Notes: generated by a model not told the origin, from the letters alone. Shown: positions 8,655 through 18,447, numbered from the stretch's first letter. The stretch: 64,000 nucleotides of DNA from Zoogloea sp041917255 (GCA_041917255.1 JAYRYA010000002.1:124001-188000); one strand, 5' to 3'. A program made the numbers and translations.

Positions 8655-9962
8655 TCAGGAAACCGGGTTGTCTTTAGTCGACACCGCCACGTCACCGAGG
8701 ATGCGCACCTCGCGCTGGGGAAATGGAATCTCGATGCCTTCGGCCTGGAAGCGTCGCCAGATTTCGAGGTTGATCGCCGAACGGATGCCCAGCGTCCCTT
8801 CGGTCGGATCGCTGATCCAGAACCCGAGCTGCAGGTTGATCCCGCTGTCGGCGAAGGTTTCGACGAAGGCGCCGGGGGCGGGGTCTTTCATCACGCGTGG
8901 CTGGTGCTGGGCGGCCTCGACGAGGATGGCCATGGCCTTCTCGAGATCGGTGGCATAACTCACCTGGATTGGCAGCGCAATGCGCACCCTGGGGTCGGTG
9001 AAGGTTTCGTTCTGAACCACCGCGCCGATCAGGGTTTCGTTGGGCACGATGGATTCGATGCCCGTCATGCCCTTGAGCACCGTGTAGCGGGTCGTGATCT
9101 GGCTCACCACGCCGCGCTCGGCACCTACCGAGATGAGGTTGCCCATGCGGATCGAGCGGTCGAGGAGCAGGATGAAGCCGGCCACGTAGTTGGCAGCGAT
9201 CTTCTGAAGGCCGAGGCCCAGACCTACGCCCAGCGCTCCGCCGAACACCGACAGCGCGGTGAGGTCGATGCCCACCAGCGGCAGGCTGAGGGTTACCGCC
9301 AGCACCAGCAGCAGCGCCTTCGAGAGCCGCGCAAACACCAGCTGGAGGTTGGAGTCGAGCCCCTCGGTGCGCATCAACCGGCTTTCGAGCACACCGGCCG
9401 CCCACATGGCCACCAGCATCGTGACCATCACCGTGAGCGTGCCCTGCAGCAGCATCCACAGGTTGATCTTGGCCTTGCCGACTGTAAAGCCGATCTGCTC
9501 CAGCCCGTCGATCACGGTGGGCAGCACGCCGGTGATCTGCAGCGCCACCACGACCCACGCGGCGGCAGCAAAGAAACGCTCGAAGCTCGCCAACCATCCT
9601 GCCCGGGGGAAGCTGCGCTTGAGGGCATGCACGGTGAGCCGGATGGCTGCCATTGCGCCGAGCAGCGGCACCGCGAGCTTTAGCAGATTCACGTGGTGCC
9701 AGTGGCTCAGGATGATCCGCGCCACCACCACCAGCCCCAGCGCGGTGAGCGGAAAGATCACCCGGCGCAGGCCTTCCTCGCCGGCGCCAGCCAGACTGGG
9801 GTTGGCTTCGCGGCGGCGGCGCAGAACGCCCTTGATCTGGCGGGTGATGAGCCCTGCCAGCACCAGGCAGACGGCCAGCGCCCCCGCCTGCCAGAAGATG
9901 GCCGGTTGTTGCACGTCCTTCCACAAGTCGATCAGCAGTTCAGCGATCTGATTCTCTTCCAT
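8655..9962 (-). CDS. MscS family mechanosensitive ion channel
   Basis: Inner-membrane channel that releases small solutes on hypo-osmotic shock. 435 residues, with five or so N-terminal membrane helices. Next come the pore-lining TM3 (about residues 225-255, GGALGVGLGLGLQKIAANYVAGFILLLDRSIRMGN) and the beta domain with the family signature around VVSQITTRYTVLKGMTGIESIVPNETLIG. It is longer than E. coli MscS (286), with extra N-terminal helices like the YnaI/YbdG group. It overlaps the upstream PLD-type gene by 23 bases, suggesting cotranscription. Confidence 0.9.
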   Translation of the reverse strand: MEENQIAELLIDLWKDVQQPAIFWQAGALAVCLVLAGLITRQIKGVLRRRREANPSLAGAGEEGLRRVIFPLTALGLVVVARIILSHWHHVNLLKLAVPLLGAMAAIRLTVHALKRSFPRAGWLASFERFFAAAAWVVVALQITGVLPTVIDGLEQIGFTVGKAKINLWMLLQGTLTVMVTMLVAMWAAGVLESRLMRTEGLDSNLQLVFARLSKALLLVLAVTLSLPLVGIDLTALSVFGGALGVGLGLGLQKIAANYVAGFILLLDRSIRMGNLISVGAERGVVSQITTRYTVLKGMTGIESIVPNETLIGAVVQNETFTDPRVRIALPIQVSYATDLEKAMAILVEAAQHQPRVMKDPAPGAFVETFADSGINLQLGFWISDPTEGTLGIRSAINLEIWRRFQAEGIEIPFPQREVRILGDVAVSTKDNPVS

Positions 9963-10551
9963 CCTGTTTCCCTCTTTTTGCCGGCAGATCGTCCAGGCTG
10001 TCCAGGCGCAGGGCCTCGGCCCGGTGGCGCTGCCAGTTGCGGGCGTAAGCCTGGGCCAGCGCGGGGCTGTCGCGCAGGATCAGCATGTTTTCGGCGTTGG
10101 CGACCCGCGCGGAGCGGGTGAAGTTGTATGAGCCCGTGGCCACGGCCCCGTTCCGGGAGGCGGGGTCGACGATCATCACTTTGTTGTGGGCGATGTTGTA
10201 ACGCGTCTCGACCGCCACGGGGATGCCCGCATTGATCAAGTCGGGCATCACGCTGAGTGAGTTCGGGCGATTGGACTCGGCGTCGAGGAGCACCTCGACC
10301 CGCACGCCGCGGCGATGGGCTGCGATCAAGCCGCGGGCAAGCGGCTTGCTGGTGAACAGATAGGCCTGCACGAGGATTTGTTCCCGAGCACCGTCGATCA
10401 CCTCGAGCAGCGCCTGTTCGGGATCGTTCCAGGGGGAGAAGGCCAGCTCGACCCGCCCTTGGGCGGGCAGATTGAGCGTCGGTTCGCGTTCGGCTGCCGC
10501 AACCTGGGCGGCCAGCACGAGGGCCAGCCAGCCCAGCTGGCGCAGACGCAT
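9940..10551 (-). CDS. Exported PLD-type nuclease (single HKD motif)
   Basis: 203 residues from the ATG at 10551: a signal peptide (MRLRQLGWLALVLAAQVAAAE) then one phospholipase-D domain. The catalytic HxKxxxxD motif is HNKVMIVD, followed by GSYNFT, the pattern of small Nuc-type PLD endonucleases that work as homodimers. Substrate (DNA, RNA or lipid) cannot be told from sequence; the nuclease reading rests on size and the single motif. The start overlaps the rsmB-like stop as TGATG, so translation is probably coupled. Confidence 0.82.
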   Translation of the reverse strand: MRLRQLGWLALVLAAQVAAAEREPTLNLPAQGRVELAFSPWNDPEQALLEVIDGAREQILVQAYLFTSKPLARGLIAAHRRGVRVEVLLDAESNRPNSLSVMPDLINAGIPVAVETRYNIAHNKVMIVDPASRNGAVATGSYNFTRSARVANAENMLILRDSPALAQAYARNWQRHRAEALRLDSLDDLPAKRGKQDGRESDR

Positions 10552-11810
10552 CAGGCTTGGCGCTCCAGCACCGCGGCAAAGAAGCCGTCGGTGTCGTGGG
10601 CAGCGGGGGTGAGGCGCAACTGCTCGCCACAGGCGATCTCGATGCCCTGCTTGCCCAGCACATCCTCGGCGCTCTTCGCCACGAAACCTGGATTGGCGGC
10701 CAGGAACGCAGCGACGATGGCCTCGTTCTCTTCGGGCAGGATGCTGCAGGTGGCGTACACCAGCCGGCCGCCCGGCTTGACCAGACGCGCCGCGCTGGCC
10801 AGGATCGTGGCCTGCTTGACGGTGAGCTCGGCCAGCGCTTCGGGGCTCTGGCGCCATTTGAGATCCGGGTTGCGGCGCAGGGTGCCGAGGCCGCTGCACG
10901 GCGCATCCACCAGCACCCGGTCGATCTTGCCGGCAAGGCGCTTGACCCGCGGGTCGTTCTCGCTGGCGATCACCACCGGATGAATGTTCGACAGACCGGA
11001 GCGGGCCATGCGCGGCTTGAGCTTTGAGAGCCGCTTGTCGGACACGTCAAAGGCGTACAGGCGGCCGGAGTTGCGCATCATCGCGCCCAGCAGCAGGGTC
11101 TTGCCACCTGCGCCGGCGCAGAAGTCCACGACCATCTCGCCGCGCTTGGGCTGGAGCAGGAAGCCCAGCAGCTGGCTGCCTTCGTCCTGCACCTCGAAGC
11201 TGCCGTCGAGGAACTGCGGGTGCTTCTGCAGCGCGGGTTTGCCTTCGAGGCGCACGGCGATCGGCGAGTAGCGGCCCGGAGCGCAGGCGATGCCGTCGGC
11301 GCGGAGTTTTTCCACCAGCGCGTCGCGGTCGATCTTGAGGGTGTTGGCGCGCAGGTCGAGGGGCGCCGGGCGGTTGAGGCTCTGGGCCAGGGCCAGGGCC
11401 TCAGCCTCGCTGCGGGTGGCCAGCAGGCGCTCGGCCAGCCAGTCGGGTAGGTCGGCACCTTCGGCGAAGCTCACCTCGCCGATGTCGCGGCCCTTCACCT
11501 CGGTGAAGAAATCGGTGTCGCGGCCGTGCAGGCCGTCGCCCAGCTGGCGCAGGGTCAGGCCCTCGACGCGGGCGAGCCACGCGAGCACCAGCTTGCGGGT
11601 CGACACATCCTTGCCACACAGGCGCTCCAGCGTGCGCAGGCGGCGCAGCACGCCGTACACCGCTTCGGCCACGAAGGCCCGGTCGCGGGCGCCGAGCTCG
11701 CGCAGGTCGCGGAAATAACGGGACAGCACAGAGTCGGCGGGGTAGTCGAAGCGCAGGACGGAACGGAGGGCTTGGCTGGCGGACTGGATCTGGGCGGCGG
11801 TAATGGTCAT
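10551..11810 (-). CDS. rsmB: RsmB/NOP family RNA cytosine-5 methyltransferase
   Basis: S-adenosylmethionine-dependent m5C methyltransferase acting on RNA; RsmB itself modifies C967 of 16S rRNA. 419 residues from the ATG at 11810 (MTITAAQIQS). An N-terminal helical domain (about 1-140) is followed by the SAM-binding motif VVDFCAGAGGKTLLLG and the catalytic blocks DAPCSGLGTLRRNPDLKW and YATCSILPEENE, both with the paired catalytic cysteines. It could be a paralogue such as RsmF/YebU rather than RsmB itself. It precedes the PLD nuclease with a TGATG overlap. Confidence 0.82.
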   Translation of the reverse strand: MTITAAQIQSASQALRSVLRFDYPADSVLSRYFRDLRELGARDRAFVAEAVYGVLRRLRTLERLCGKDVSTRKLVLAWLARVEGLTLRQLGDGLHGRDTDFFTEVKGRDIGEVSFAEGADLPDWLAERLLATRSEAEALALAQSLNRPAPLDLRANTLKIDRDALVEKLRADGIACAPGRYSPIAVRLEGKPALQKHPQFLDGSFEVQDEGSQLLGFLLQPKRGEMVVDFCAGAGGKTLLLGAMMRNSGRLYAFDVSDKRLSKLKPRMARSGLSNIHPVVIASENDPRVKRLAGKIDRVLVDAPCSGLGTLRRNPDLKWRQSPEALAELTVKQATILASAARLVKPGGRLVYATCSILPEENEAIVAAFLAANPGFVAKSAEDVLGKQGIEIACGEQLRLTPAAHDTDGFFAAVLERQA

Positions 11811-11882
11811 GGAAATCCGATACTGATTGCGGTGTTCGTTGGGCCGGGCGGGCACCCGATGGGGGCGGAGTCTAAACCGAAC

Positions 11883-12998
11883 TCACTCTTTGCCGGCAGC
11901 CCTCGGGCCGAGATCGACGCCGGTAGCCACCTGATCGAGTACTTCTCCGCTCTTGTCGGTGATCTTGAGGCGCACGGGCAGATTGGCGTAATCCCGGGCG
12001 AGCCAGATGTCGATCTTGAGCTCGCCCCGGTGACCACTGCTGCCCAGATGGTAGGCTGAAACCTTGCCGGCGGGGATGTCCAGCTCTTCGATGCCGAGGT
12101 TCTCGATCACCGAGCGCACCGCGCTCTTGCCGGTGACGACCAGCAGCTCGGCGCGCAGCGGGCCGTCGGGCTGGAAAGACAGGTGGTGCATCAGCGACAG
12201 CACGTCCTGATCGCCCTCGGCAATGGAAAACTCCCGCTGGCGGTTGCCGGCCACCAGCACGACCTTGGCGGACGACCAGTCGAAATCGGCGCGCTCCTTC
12301 ATCTGGCCGTCGCGTTCGACGGTGAATTTCTCGGGCAGCAGGCCCTTCGGTCCGATTCGTCCCTCGCTGCGCTGGACCATCCGGAAGGGCTTGATCAGCC
12401 CGACGAGGCCGGAGGTTTCGATGACCGTCTCCATCGAGTAGTGCTCTTCGTCGTGGGTCCACGCGTGGGTGGTGCGGCCAATGATGAAGTTGCGCTCGCC
12501 ACGGATCACGTTGTACTGCACCTTGCCCGACGAGGCCCACAGCTCGGCGATGCTGGGGCCGGCCGGCTTGCCGGTCTTGCCCTCGCCGCCCTTGCCGGTT
12601 TCGGTGTCCGGCGCGGGATCGGGCGGGGTGTTGTCGGCGGGCTTGGTGTCGGTGTCGGTGCCGGCGTCCTCGGTGTTCTCGGTGCCGCTGCCCGAGGTGG
12701 GGTCGGGGGCGATGCTGGCTACCGGGCCGGTGGCCGGGGCGGGCTCGGCCGGGCGGGCCGGCTTGCGGGGCTTCGGTTTGGGACGCGGGGCAGGCGCATC
12801 GCCGAGGACGACGCGCTTCTCGTCGTCTGCCGGGCGGATGCTGGGCTTGGGCAGGGGCGCGAGGCGCGCGTCGAGGGGCGGCAGTACGTTGGCGTCCTCG
12901 CTGGGCAGGCGCCAGCCGGGGATCAGCAGCACGGCCAGATGCACCACCGCCGACACGCCGACGGCGATCCACAGGCTGCGGTTTCGCGCGTCGCCCAC
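11883..12998 (-). CDS. DUF3108 protein with TonB-like N-terminal anchor and Pro-rich linker
   Basis: 371 residues. A membrane anchor (about residues 9-29) is followed by a long linker rich in Pro, Lys and acidic residues (about 45-145) and then a C-terminal periplasmic DUF3108 domain. The domain starts near KVQYNVIRGERNFIIGRTTHAW and contains EEHYSMETVIETSGLVGLIKPF and IDIWLARDYANLPVRLKITDKSG. The arrangement resembles TonB topology but no TonB C-terminal domain is visible. Function unknown. It starts 10 bases after the purN stop, which suggests they share a transcript. Confidence 0.82.
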   Translation of the reverse strand: MGDARNRSLWIAVGVSAVVHLAVLLIPGWRLPSEDANVLPPLDARLAPLPKPSIRPADDEKRVVLGDAPAPRPKPKPRKPARPAEPAPATGPVASIAPDPTSGSGTENTEDAGTDTDTKPADNTPPDPAPDTETGKGGEGKTGKPAGPSIAELWASSGKVQYNVIRGERNFIIGRTTHAWTHDEEHYSMETVIETSGLVGLIKPFRMVQRSEGRIGPKGLLPEKFTVERDGQMKERADFDWSSAKVVLVAGNRQREFSIAEGDQDVLSLMHHLSFQPDGPLRAELLVVTGKSAVRSVIENLGIEELDIPAGKVSAYHLGSSGHRGELKIDIWLARDYANLPVRLKITDKSGEVLDQVATGVDLGPRAAGKE

Positions 12999-13008
12999 GA
13001 TGTGCCGG

Positions 13009-13653
13009 TCAGCCCTCGACGGGCGGCACCGTCCAGCCGGCGGGGCCGGTGAGTTCGTTGGTCACCCGCACCTTGCCGTCGGCGGTGAGGCTGAGGCGAT
13101 TCTCGACGAACCAGCGCACGGCTTGCGGGTAGATGCGGTGTTCCTGCACCAGCACCCGCGCGGCCAGGGCGGCTTCGTTGTCGCCATCCAGCACGGGCAC
13201 CACGGCCTGAACCACGATGGGGCCGCAGTCGAGGGTCGGGGTGACGAAATGTACCGTGGTGCCGGCGACGCGCACGCCGGCCTCCAGCGCGCGCCGGTGG
13301 GTGTGGAGGCCCGGGAAGGACGGCAGCAGGCTGGGGTGGATGTTGAGCAGTCGGCCGTTGTAGCGACCCACGAAGCCGTCGGTGAGCACGCGCATGAAGC
13401 CGGCCAGCACCACCAGATCGGGCTGGTGGTCGTCGATGGTCTCGGCCAGCGCGGCGTCGAAGGCCTCGCGGCTGGGGTAGGCCTTGTGGTCCACCACCTG
13501 GGCGGCGATCCCGTGGCTGGCGGCAAACTGGAGGCCGGCGGCGTCGGGGCGGTTGGAGATGACCGCGGCGATCTTCGCGCCGGGGATCTGCGCCCTGACG
13601 ATAGCCTCCATGTTGCTGCCACGGCCGGAGATCAGGATGACGATCTTCTTCAT
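13009..13653 (-). CDS. purN: PurN, phosphoribosylglycinamide formyltransferase
   Basis: Third step of purine synthesis: transfers a formyl group from 10-formyl-tetrahydrofolate to GAR. 214 residues from MKKIVILISGRGSNM (ATG 13653, with GAGG 8 bases upstream). The phosphate-binding loop SGRGSNME and the folate/catalytic block NIHPSLLPSFPGLHTHRRALEAG (Asn and His of the active site) are present. So are HFVTPTLDCGPIVVQ and the catalytic Asp region. It lies between dedA-like and DUF3108 genes with 10-base gaps. Confidence 0.95.
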   Translation of the reverse strand: MKKIVILISGRGSNMEAIVRAQIPGAKIAAVISNRPDAAGLQFAASHGIAAQVVDHKAYPSREAFDAALAETIDDHQPDLVVLAGFMRVLTDGFVGRYNGRLLNIHPSLLPSFPGLHTHRRALEAGVRVAGTTVHFVTPTLDCGPIVVQAVVPVLDGDNEAALAARVLVQEHRIYPQAVRWFVENRLSLTADGKVRVTNELTGPAGWTVPPVEG

Positions 13654-13663
13654 GGGTGCTGCC

Positions 13664-14311
13664 TCAGCCCGCGGCTTGGGCACGACGGCCCTTCAGCCAG
13701 CCGATGGCCACCGGCAGCAGCGAGATGGCGATGATGGCGAGGATCACCACGGACAGGTTCTTCTTCACCACCGGCATGTTGCCGAAGCCGTAGCCCAGCC
13801 AGCACAGGGAGAAGATCCAGATGAAGCCGCCAAGAAAATCCAGCGCCACGAAGCGGGTGTAGGTCATGCGTGCGACGCCGGCCACGAAGGGCGCGAAGGT
13901 GCGCAGCAGCGGCAGGAAGCGGGCGATGATGATGGTCTTGCCACCATGGGATTCGAAGTAGGCGTGGGTCTTGTCGAAGGCGGCGCGGTTGAAGAAGCGG
14001 GAGTTTTCCCAGCGGAACACCTTGGGCCCGATGGTGTGGCCGATCCAGTAGTTGGTGTTGTCGCCCAGCACTGCAGCAGCCAGCAGCACCGCGCACAGCA
14101 CCCAGATGTCCATGCCGCCGGTGGCAGCCAGCGCGCCCGCCACGAACAGCAGGGAATCGCCGGGGAGGAACGGGAAGATCACCAACCCGGTCTCGCAGAA
14201 GATGATGAGGAACAGGATCACGTAGATCCAGGTGCCGTACTGGGCGGTGAGCGCCGCCAGATGCACGTCGAGGTGCAGGATGATGTCGATGAAGGTGGTG
14301 AGGAGTTCCAT
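13664..14311 (-). CDS. DedA family (VTT domain) membrane protein
   Basis: Inner-membrane protein of the DedA/VTT family, several of whose members act as undecaprenyl-phosphate or lipid flippases; the role of this one is not established. 215 residues from MELLTTFIDIILHLDVHL, the typical start. Family blocks are GLVIFPFLPGDSLLFVAGALAA, GDNTNYWIGHTIG, FESHGGKTIIIARFLPLLRTFAPFVAGVARM and a C-terminal helix. An in-frame ATG 11 codons upstream is possible. First gene of the run purN-DUF3108-rsmB. Confidence 0.9.
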   Translation of the reverse strand: MELLTTFIDIILHLDVHLAALTAQYGTWIYVILFLIIFCETGLVIFPFLPGDSLLFVAGALAATGGMDIWVLCAVLLAAAVLGDNTNYWIGHTIGPKVFRWENSRFFNRAAFDKTHAYFESHGGKTIIIARFLPLLRTFAPFVAGVARMTYTRFVALDFLGGFIWIFSLCWLGYGFGNMPVVKKNLSVVILAIIAISLLPVAIGWLKGRRAQAAG

Positions 14312-14477
14312 TTGCCGCGGTGCAAAATTTTGAAGGTCGCCCATGATACCGGAGCCATCGCCGGGGTGCCGCCCGCCCGGCGCACCGCCTGCGGCAGATG
14401 CCACTGCCGGCGTCGGAAAATGACATGAACCTGGGCCTGCCGGCCGCCGGCCGTCACGGGCCGGCGGGCGGCGGGGA

Positions 14478-17165
14478 TCAGCCCAGGGCCTTGCCGACGA
14501 TCTCGGCCACGTCCGGCGACAGGCCTTCGGTGGTGGCCACCTGCGCTAGCGCCGCACGGATGCGGGCCTGGATCTCGGGCGTGAACTTGCGCCAGCCTTC
14601 CAGCGCCCGGGCCATGCGCGACGCGACCTGCGGGTTGTTGCGATCCAGCGCCACCACCTGCTCGGCCCAGAAGGCGTAGCCGGCGCCGTCGGGACGGTGG
14701 AACTCGGCCGCGTTGCTCTTGAAGTAGCCGCCCAGCAGCGAATACACCTTGTTGGGGTTGGAGAGGCTGAATGCCGGGTTGCCCATCAGCGCGCGCACCT
14801 GATCGAGCGTGGCGGGCGCGGCGTCGGACCAGCGCCAGGCGGTGGCCTGGAGCATGAACCACTTGTCGAGCACCAGCGCGTCACCTTCGTAGCGCTCGTG
14901 GAAGGCGGCCAGGGCGTTGCTGCGCTGGGGCGCGTCGCTCTGCACCAGCGCGGCCAGGGCGCCGTAGCGCTCGGTCATGTTGCTGGCGTGCTCGAACTGC
15001 TTGACGGCCAGGTCGATGGCGGTCGGCCCGCCCCAGGCGGCGAGATAGCGCAGACACAGGTTGCGCAGGCTGCGCTTGCCCGCATCGGCGGGGTGGTAGC
15101 GATAGTCGCCTTCGACTTCCAGATCGAGATAGCGGCCGAGGAAATCCGCCTGCATGGCGTGGCCGACTTCGCGCATCAGATGGATCAGCGCGGCGCGGAG
15201 TGGCGCCGGGTCGGCCGGCTGCATGCGTTCGAGCAGGTAGGCTTCGGACGGCAGGGCCAGGGTTTCGGCAACGAAGGCCGGGTCGAGGCGCTCATTGACC
15301 AGCAGCGCCCGGAAGGCGTGGCCGAAGGCCTGGGGCACCTCCATCTTGCGGCCGGCGGCGGCAGCGGCGGCAAGGCCGAGCACGACGCGCTCCATGAAGC
15401 GTTGGGCGGCGTCCCAGCGGTTGAAGGGGTCGGCGTCATGGGCCATGCGGAAGGCCAGGCGTTCGTCGTCCTCGTCGATCTCGAGGATCACCGGCGCGGA
15501 GTAGCCGCGCAGCACCGAGGGCACCGGTTCGGCCGCGAGGCCGGTGAAGCGCCAGCTGCGGCTGGCTTCCTTGAGGTTGAGCACGCGGGTGGTGTCGCCC
15601 GGGTTGGCTTCGCCATCGAGGCGCAGGGGCAGGTCGGCGCCATCGGGCCCGATCAGTCCCACGGCCACCGGGATGTGCAGCGGCAGCTTGTCGGGCTGGC
15701 CGGGGGTGGGCGGCGTGGACTGGCTGAGGGTGAGCGTGTAGGTGCCGCTGGCGGCATCCCAGGCGCCTTCGGCCTTGAGGCGCGGCGTGCCGGCCTGGCT
15801 GTACCAGCGCATGAAGAGGTCGAGGTCGGCGCCGTTGGCTTCGGCCATGCAGCCCACGAAGTCGTCGCAGGTGACGGCCTGGCCGTCGTGGTACGAGAAA
15901 TAGAGGTCCATCCCGTTGCGGAAGCCTTCGCGGCCCAGCAGCGTGAGGAGCATCCGGATCACCTCGGCACCCTTCTGGTACACCGTGGCGGTGTAGAAGT
16001 TGTTGATCTCCTGGTAGCTGTCCGGACGGATGGGGTGGGCCATCGGGCCGGCGTCCTCGGGGAACTGCCCGCCGCGCAGGCCGCGCACGTTGGCGATGCG
16101 GGTGACGGCCCGGGCGGATGCCGCCGCGGCCGGCGAATCGGAGGCCCGCGCCATCATGTCGGCGGTGAATTGCTGGTCGCGGAAGACAGTGAGGCCTTCC
16201 TTGAGGGTGAGCTGAAACCAGTCGCGGCAGGTGACGCGGTTGCCTGTCCAGTTGTGGAAGTATTCGTGGGCGACGACGCTCTCGACGTTTTCGAAATCCA
16301 GATCGGTGCCGGTTTCGGGGTTGGCCAGCACGTACTTGGTGTTGAAGATGTTGAGGCCCTTGTTCTCCATGGCGCCCATGTTGAAATCCGACACGGCGAC
16401 GATCATGAAGCGGTCGAGATCGAGCTCCAGCCCGAAGACTTCTTCGTCCCAGCGCATGGAGTGGATCAGGGAATCCATCGCGTGGGTCACGCGGTCGAGA
16501 TCCCGCGCCTCGACCCACACCTGCAGCAGCACGTCGCGGCCGCTCAGGGTGGTGACGGTGCGCTCCAGGGCCGACAGCTCGGCGGCCACCAGCGCGAACA
16601 GGTAGGACGGCTTGAGGAAGGGGTCTTCCCAGCGGGCGAAGTGACGGCCGTTCGGCAGGGTGCCGGTTTCGAGCAGGTTGCCGTTGGAGAGCAGCACCGG
16701 GCAGGTGGCGGCGTCGGCCTCCAGGCGCACGGTATAGCGGGCCATCACGTCCGGCCGGTCCGGGAAATAGGTGATGCGGCGGAAACCTTCGGCCTCGCAC
16801 TGGGTGTAAAAGCCGCCGCGGGACTGGTACAGGCCCGACAGCGTGAGGTTGGTTGACGGATTGATGCGGGTGACGATGGAGAGCACCACCTCGTCGGCCG
16901 TCACGTCCACCTCCAGCCCGGATTCCGTCTCGCGCACCTGGCCTTCGGCTGGCGCGGCGCCGTCAATGGCGATGGACACCAGCTCCAGCGCTTCGCCAAA
17001 CAGCACCACCGGGCCGGCTTCGGCGTCCGGGTTGCGCACGCACTTGAGGCGGCTGGTGACGATGGTGGCCTGGGGATCCAGGTTGAAATCGAGATCGACC
17101 GTCTCGACGCCATAGGCCAGGGGCTTGTAGGCCTCGCGGAGGATGAGGTTGCCGGGGGTGGGCAT
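14478..17165 (-). CDS. pepN: PepN, aminopeptidase N (M1 metallopeptidase)
   Basis: Cytosolic zinc aminopeptidase that completes degradation of peptides. 895 residues, close to E. coli PepN (870). The exopeptidase signature MGAMENKGLNIFNTKYVL is followed by the zinc motif HEYFHNWTGNR and the second zinc ligand in LKEGLTVFRDQQF. The C-terminal helical domain is complete. AAGGA lies 5 bases before the ATG, and a TAGAAT about 35 bases upstream is a likely -10 element. Between it and the DedA gene (14312-14477) lies a GC-rich hairpin without a U-tract. Confidence 0.96.
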   Translation of the reverse strand: MPTPGNLILREAYKPLAYGVETVDLDFNLDPQATIVTSRLKCVRNPDAEAGPVVLFGEALELVSIAIDGAAPAEGQVRETESGLEVDVTADEVVLSIVTRINPSTNLTLSGLYQSRGGFYTQCEAEGFRRITYFPDRPDVMARYTVRLEADAATCPVLLSNGNLLETGTLPNGRHFARWEDPFLKPSYLFALVAAELSALERTVTTLSGRDVLLQVWVEARDLDRVTHAMDSLIHSMRWDEEVFGLELDLDRFMIVAVSDFNMGAMENKGLNIFNTKYVLANPETGTDLDFENVESVVAHEYFHNWTGNRVTCRDWFQLTLKEGLTVFRDQQFTADMMARASDSPAAAASARAVTRIANVRGLRGGQFPEDAGPMAHPIRPDSYQEINNFYTATVYQKGAEVIRMLLTLLGREGFRNGMDLYFSYHDGQAVTCDDFVGCMAEANGADLDLFMRWYSQAGTPRLKAEGAWDAASGTYTLTLSQSTPPTPGQPDKLPLHIPVAVGLIGPDGADLPLRLDGEANPGDTTRVLNLKEASRSWRFTGLAAEPVPSVLRGYSAPVILEIDEDDERLAFRMAHDADPFNRWDAAQRFMERVVLGLAAAAAAGRKMEVPQAFGHAFRALLVNERLDPAFVAETLALPSEAYLLERMQPADPAPLRAALIHLMREVGHAMQADFLGRYLDLEVEGDYRYHPADAGKRSLRNLCLRYLAAWGGPTAIDLAVKQFEHASNMTERYGALAALVQSDAPQRSNALAAFHERYEGDALVLDKWFMLQATAWRWSDAAPATLDQVRALMGNPAFSLSNPNKVYSLLGGYFKSNAAEFHRPDGAGYAFWAEQVVALDRNNPQVASRMARALEGWRKFTPEIQARIRAALAQVATTEGLSPDVAEIVGKALG

Positions 17166-17200
17166 GGGAATCCTTGTGTATCAGCTTTTGCGAAAGCGTG

Positions 17201-17206
17201 ATTCTA
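17201..17206 (-). promoter_or_regulatory. Likely -10 element of pepN
   Basis: TAGAAT on the minus strand, about 35 bases before the pepN ATG. No convincing -35 hexamer lies 16-18 bases further upstream, so the promoter is only half supported. The same 123-bp gap also holds a long GC-rich hairpin (about 17247-17275) after the transaldolase stop, lacking a U-run. Confidence 0.35.
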
Positions 17207-17288
17207 GCCCATGCGCCGGGCCGTGCCCGTCCGGGGCCGGCCGGCGGGGGCGACCGGAGCGACCGGGGTCGCCCCTTGCCGCATGGAT

Positions 17289-18368
17289 TCAGGCCGTCAG
17301 TTCGAGCAGTTTGCCGAAGGCCACCGCAAACTGGCCAAGGCCGTCGGCCTGCAGGCGCTCGCCGAGCACGTTCATGTCGAGGCCCAGGGCGGCCAGGGCG
17401 GTGATGTGGGCGGCGGAGGCCTCCACATCAGCAGTGATGCTGCCCGGCGTGACCTTGCCGTGGTCGGCGAAGGCGGCGAGGGTGGCGTCGGGCAGGGTAT
17501 TGACCGTCTCGGGCCCGATCAGCGGTTCGACGTACATCAGGTCGGAGTAAGCCGGGTTCTTGGTGCCGGTGCTCGCCCACAGCATGCTCTGGGGGCGGGC
17601 GCCCTTGGCGGCCAGCGCCGCAAAGCCGACGCCGTGGAAGCGCGCGAGGTAACGCTGGTAGGCCTGACGGGCCAGGGCCACGCCGGCCTTGCCGCGCAGG
17701 GCCAGGGCTTCGGGGGTGCCGATTTCCTCGAGCTGCTTGTCGATCAGGCTATCCCAGCGGGACAGGAACACGCTGGCCACCGAGCGCACTCGGGTCACGT
17801 CGCCACCGGCTGCGGCGAGCGTGTCGAGGCCGCGCTGGTAGGCGCCGGCCACGGCGTCCACATGCTTGAGCGAGAACATCAGCGTGACGTTGATGCTGAC
17901 GCCTTCGCCGGTGAGGGTTTCGATGGCGCGAACGCCGGCGGCGGTGGCGGGGATCTTCACCAGCAGGTTGTCGCGGGCCACGGCGGCGCGCAGGCGGCGG
18001 GCGGCGGCCACGGTGCCGGGTTCGTCGTCGGCCAGCGCCGGGGAGACTTCCAGGCTCACGTAGCCGGCGTCGCCGTTGCTGGCGTCGAACACCGGGCGGA
18101 TCACGTCGCAGGCGCGCTGCACGTCCTCGATCACCAGCCGCTCGTAACGGGCTTCGGCACTGAGGTTTTCGCCGTTCATGGCGTCCAGCCCGGGGCGGTA
18201 GTCCGGGCCTTCGGCGATGGCCTTGTGGAAGATCGCCGGGTTGGTGGTGACGCCGGCCACGCCGGATTCGATGTGGCGGGCAAGCTCGCCGGACTGGATG
18301 AGCGAGCGGGACAGGTTGTCGAGCCAGACTTGCTGGCCGGCGGCGCGGGCGGCTTGGATCGGATTCAT
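17289..18368 (-). CDS. tal: Transaldolase
   Basis: Pentose phosphate pathway enzyme that transfers a dihydroxyacetone unit from sedoheptulose 7-phosphate to glyceraldehyde 3-phosphate. 359 residues from MNPIQAARAAGQQVWLDNLSRSL, the length of the monofunctional long-type transaldolases found in actinobacteria and many betaproteobacteria. The first block GVAGVTTNPAIFHKAI and the Schiff-base lysine block NLLVKIPATAAGVRAIETL are present, as is WASTGTKNPAYSDLMYVEPLIG. An alternative in-frame ATG 15 codons upstream (18413) cannot be excluded. No other sugar-phosphate gene is adjacent. Confidence 0.95.
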   Translation of the reverse strand: MNPIQAARAAGQQVWLDNLSRSLIQSGELARHIESGVAGVTTNPAIFHKAIAEGPDYRPGLDAMNGENLSAEARYERLVIEDVQRACDVIRPVFDASNGDAGYVSLEVSPALADDEPGTVAAARRLRAAVARDNLLVKIPATAAGVRAIETLTGEGVSINVTLMFSLKHVDAVAGAYQRGLDTLAAAGGDVTRVRSVASVFLSRWDSLIDKQLEEIGTPEALALRGKAGVALARQAYQRYLARFHGVGFAALAAKGARPQSMLWASTGTKNPAYSDLMYVEPLIGPETVNTLPDATLAAFADHGKVTPGSITADVEASAAHITALAALGLDMNVLGERLQADGLGQFAVAFGKLLELTA

Positions 18369-18447
18369 GGCGTGGGTGGCTGTTGCAATCGATGTGGCTG
18401 AATTATCCATTCTGGCGGAAGGGGATGACAGACCCACGTGACGGATT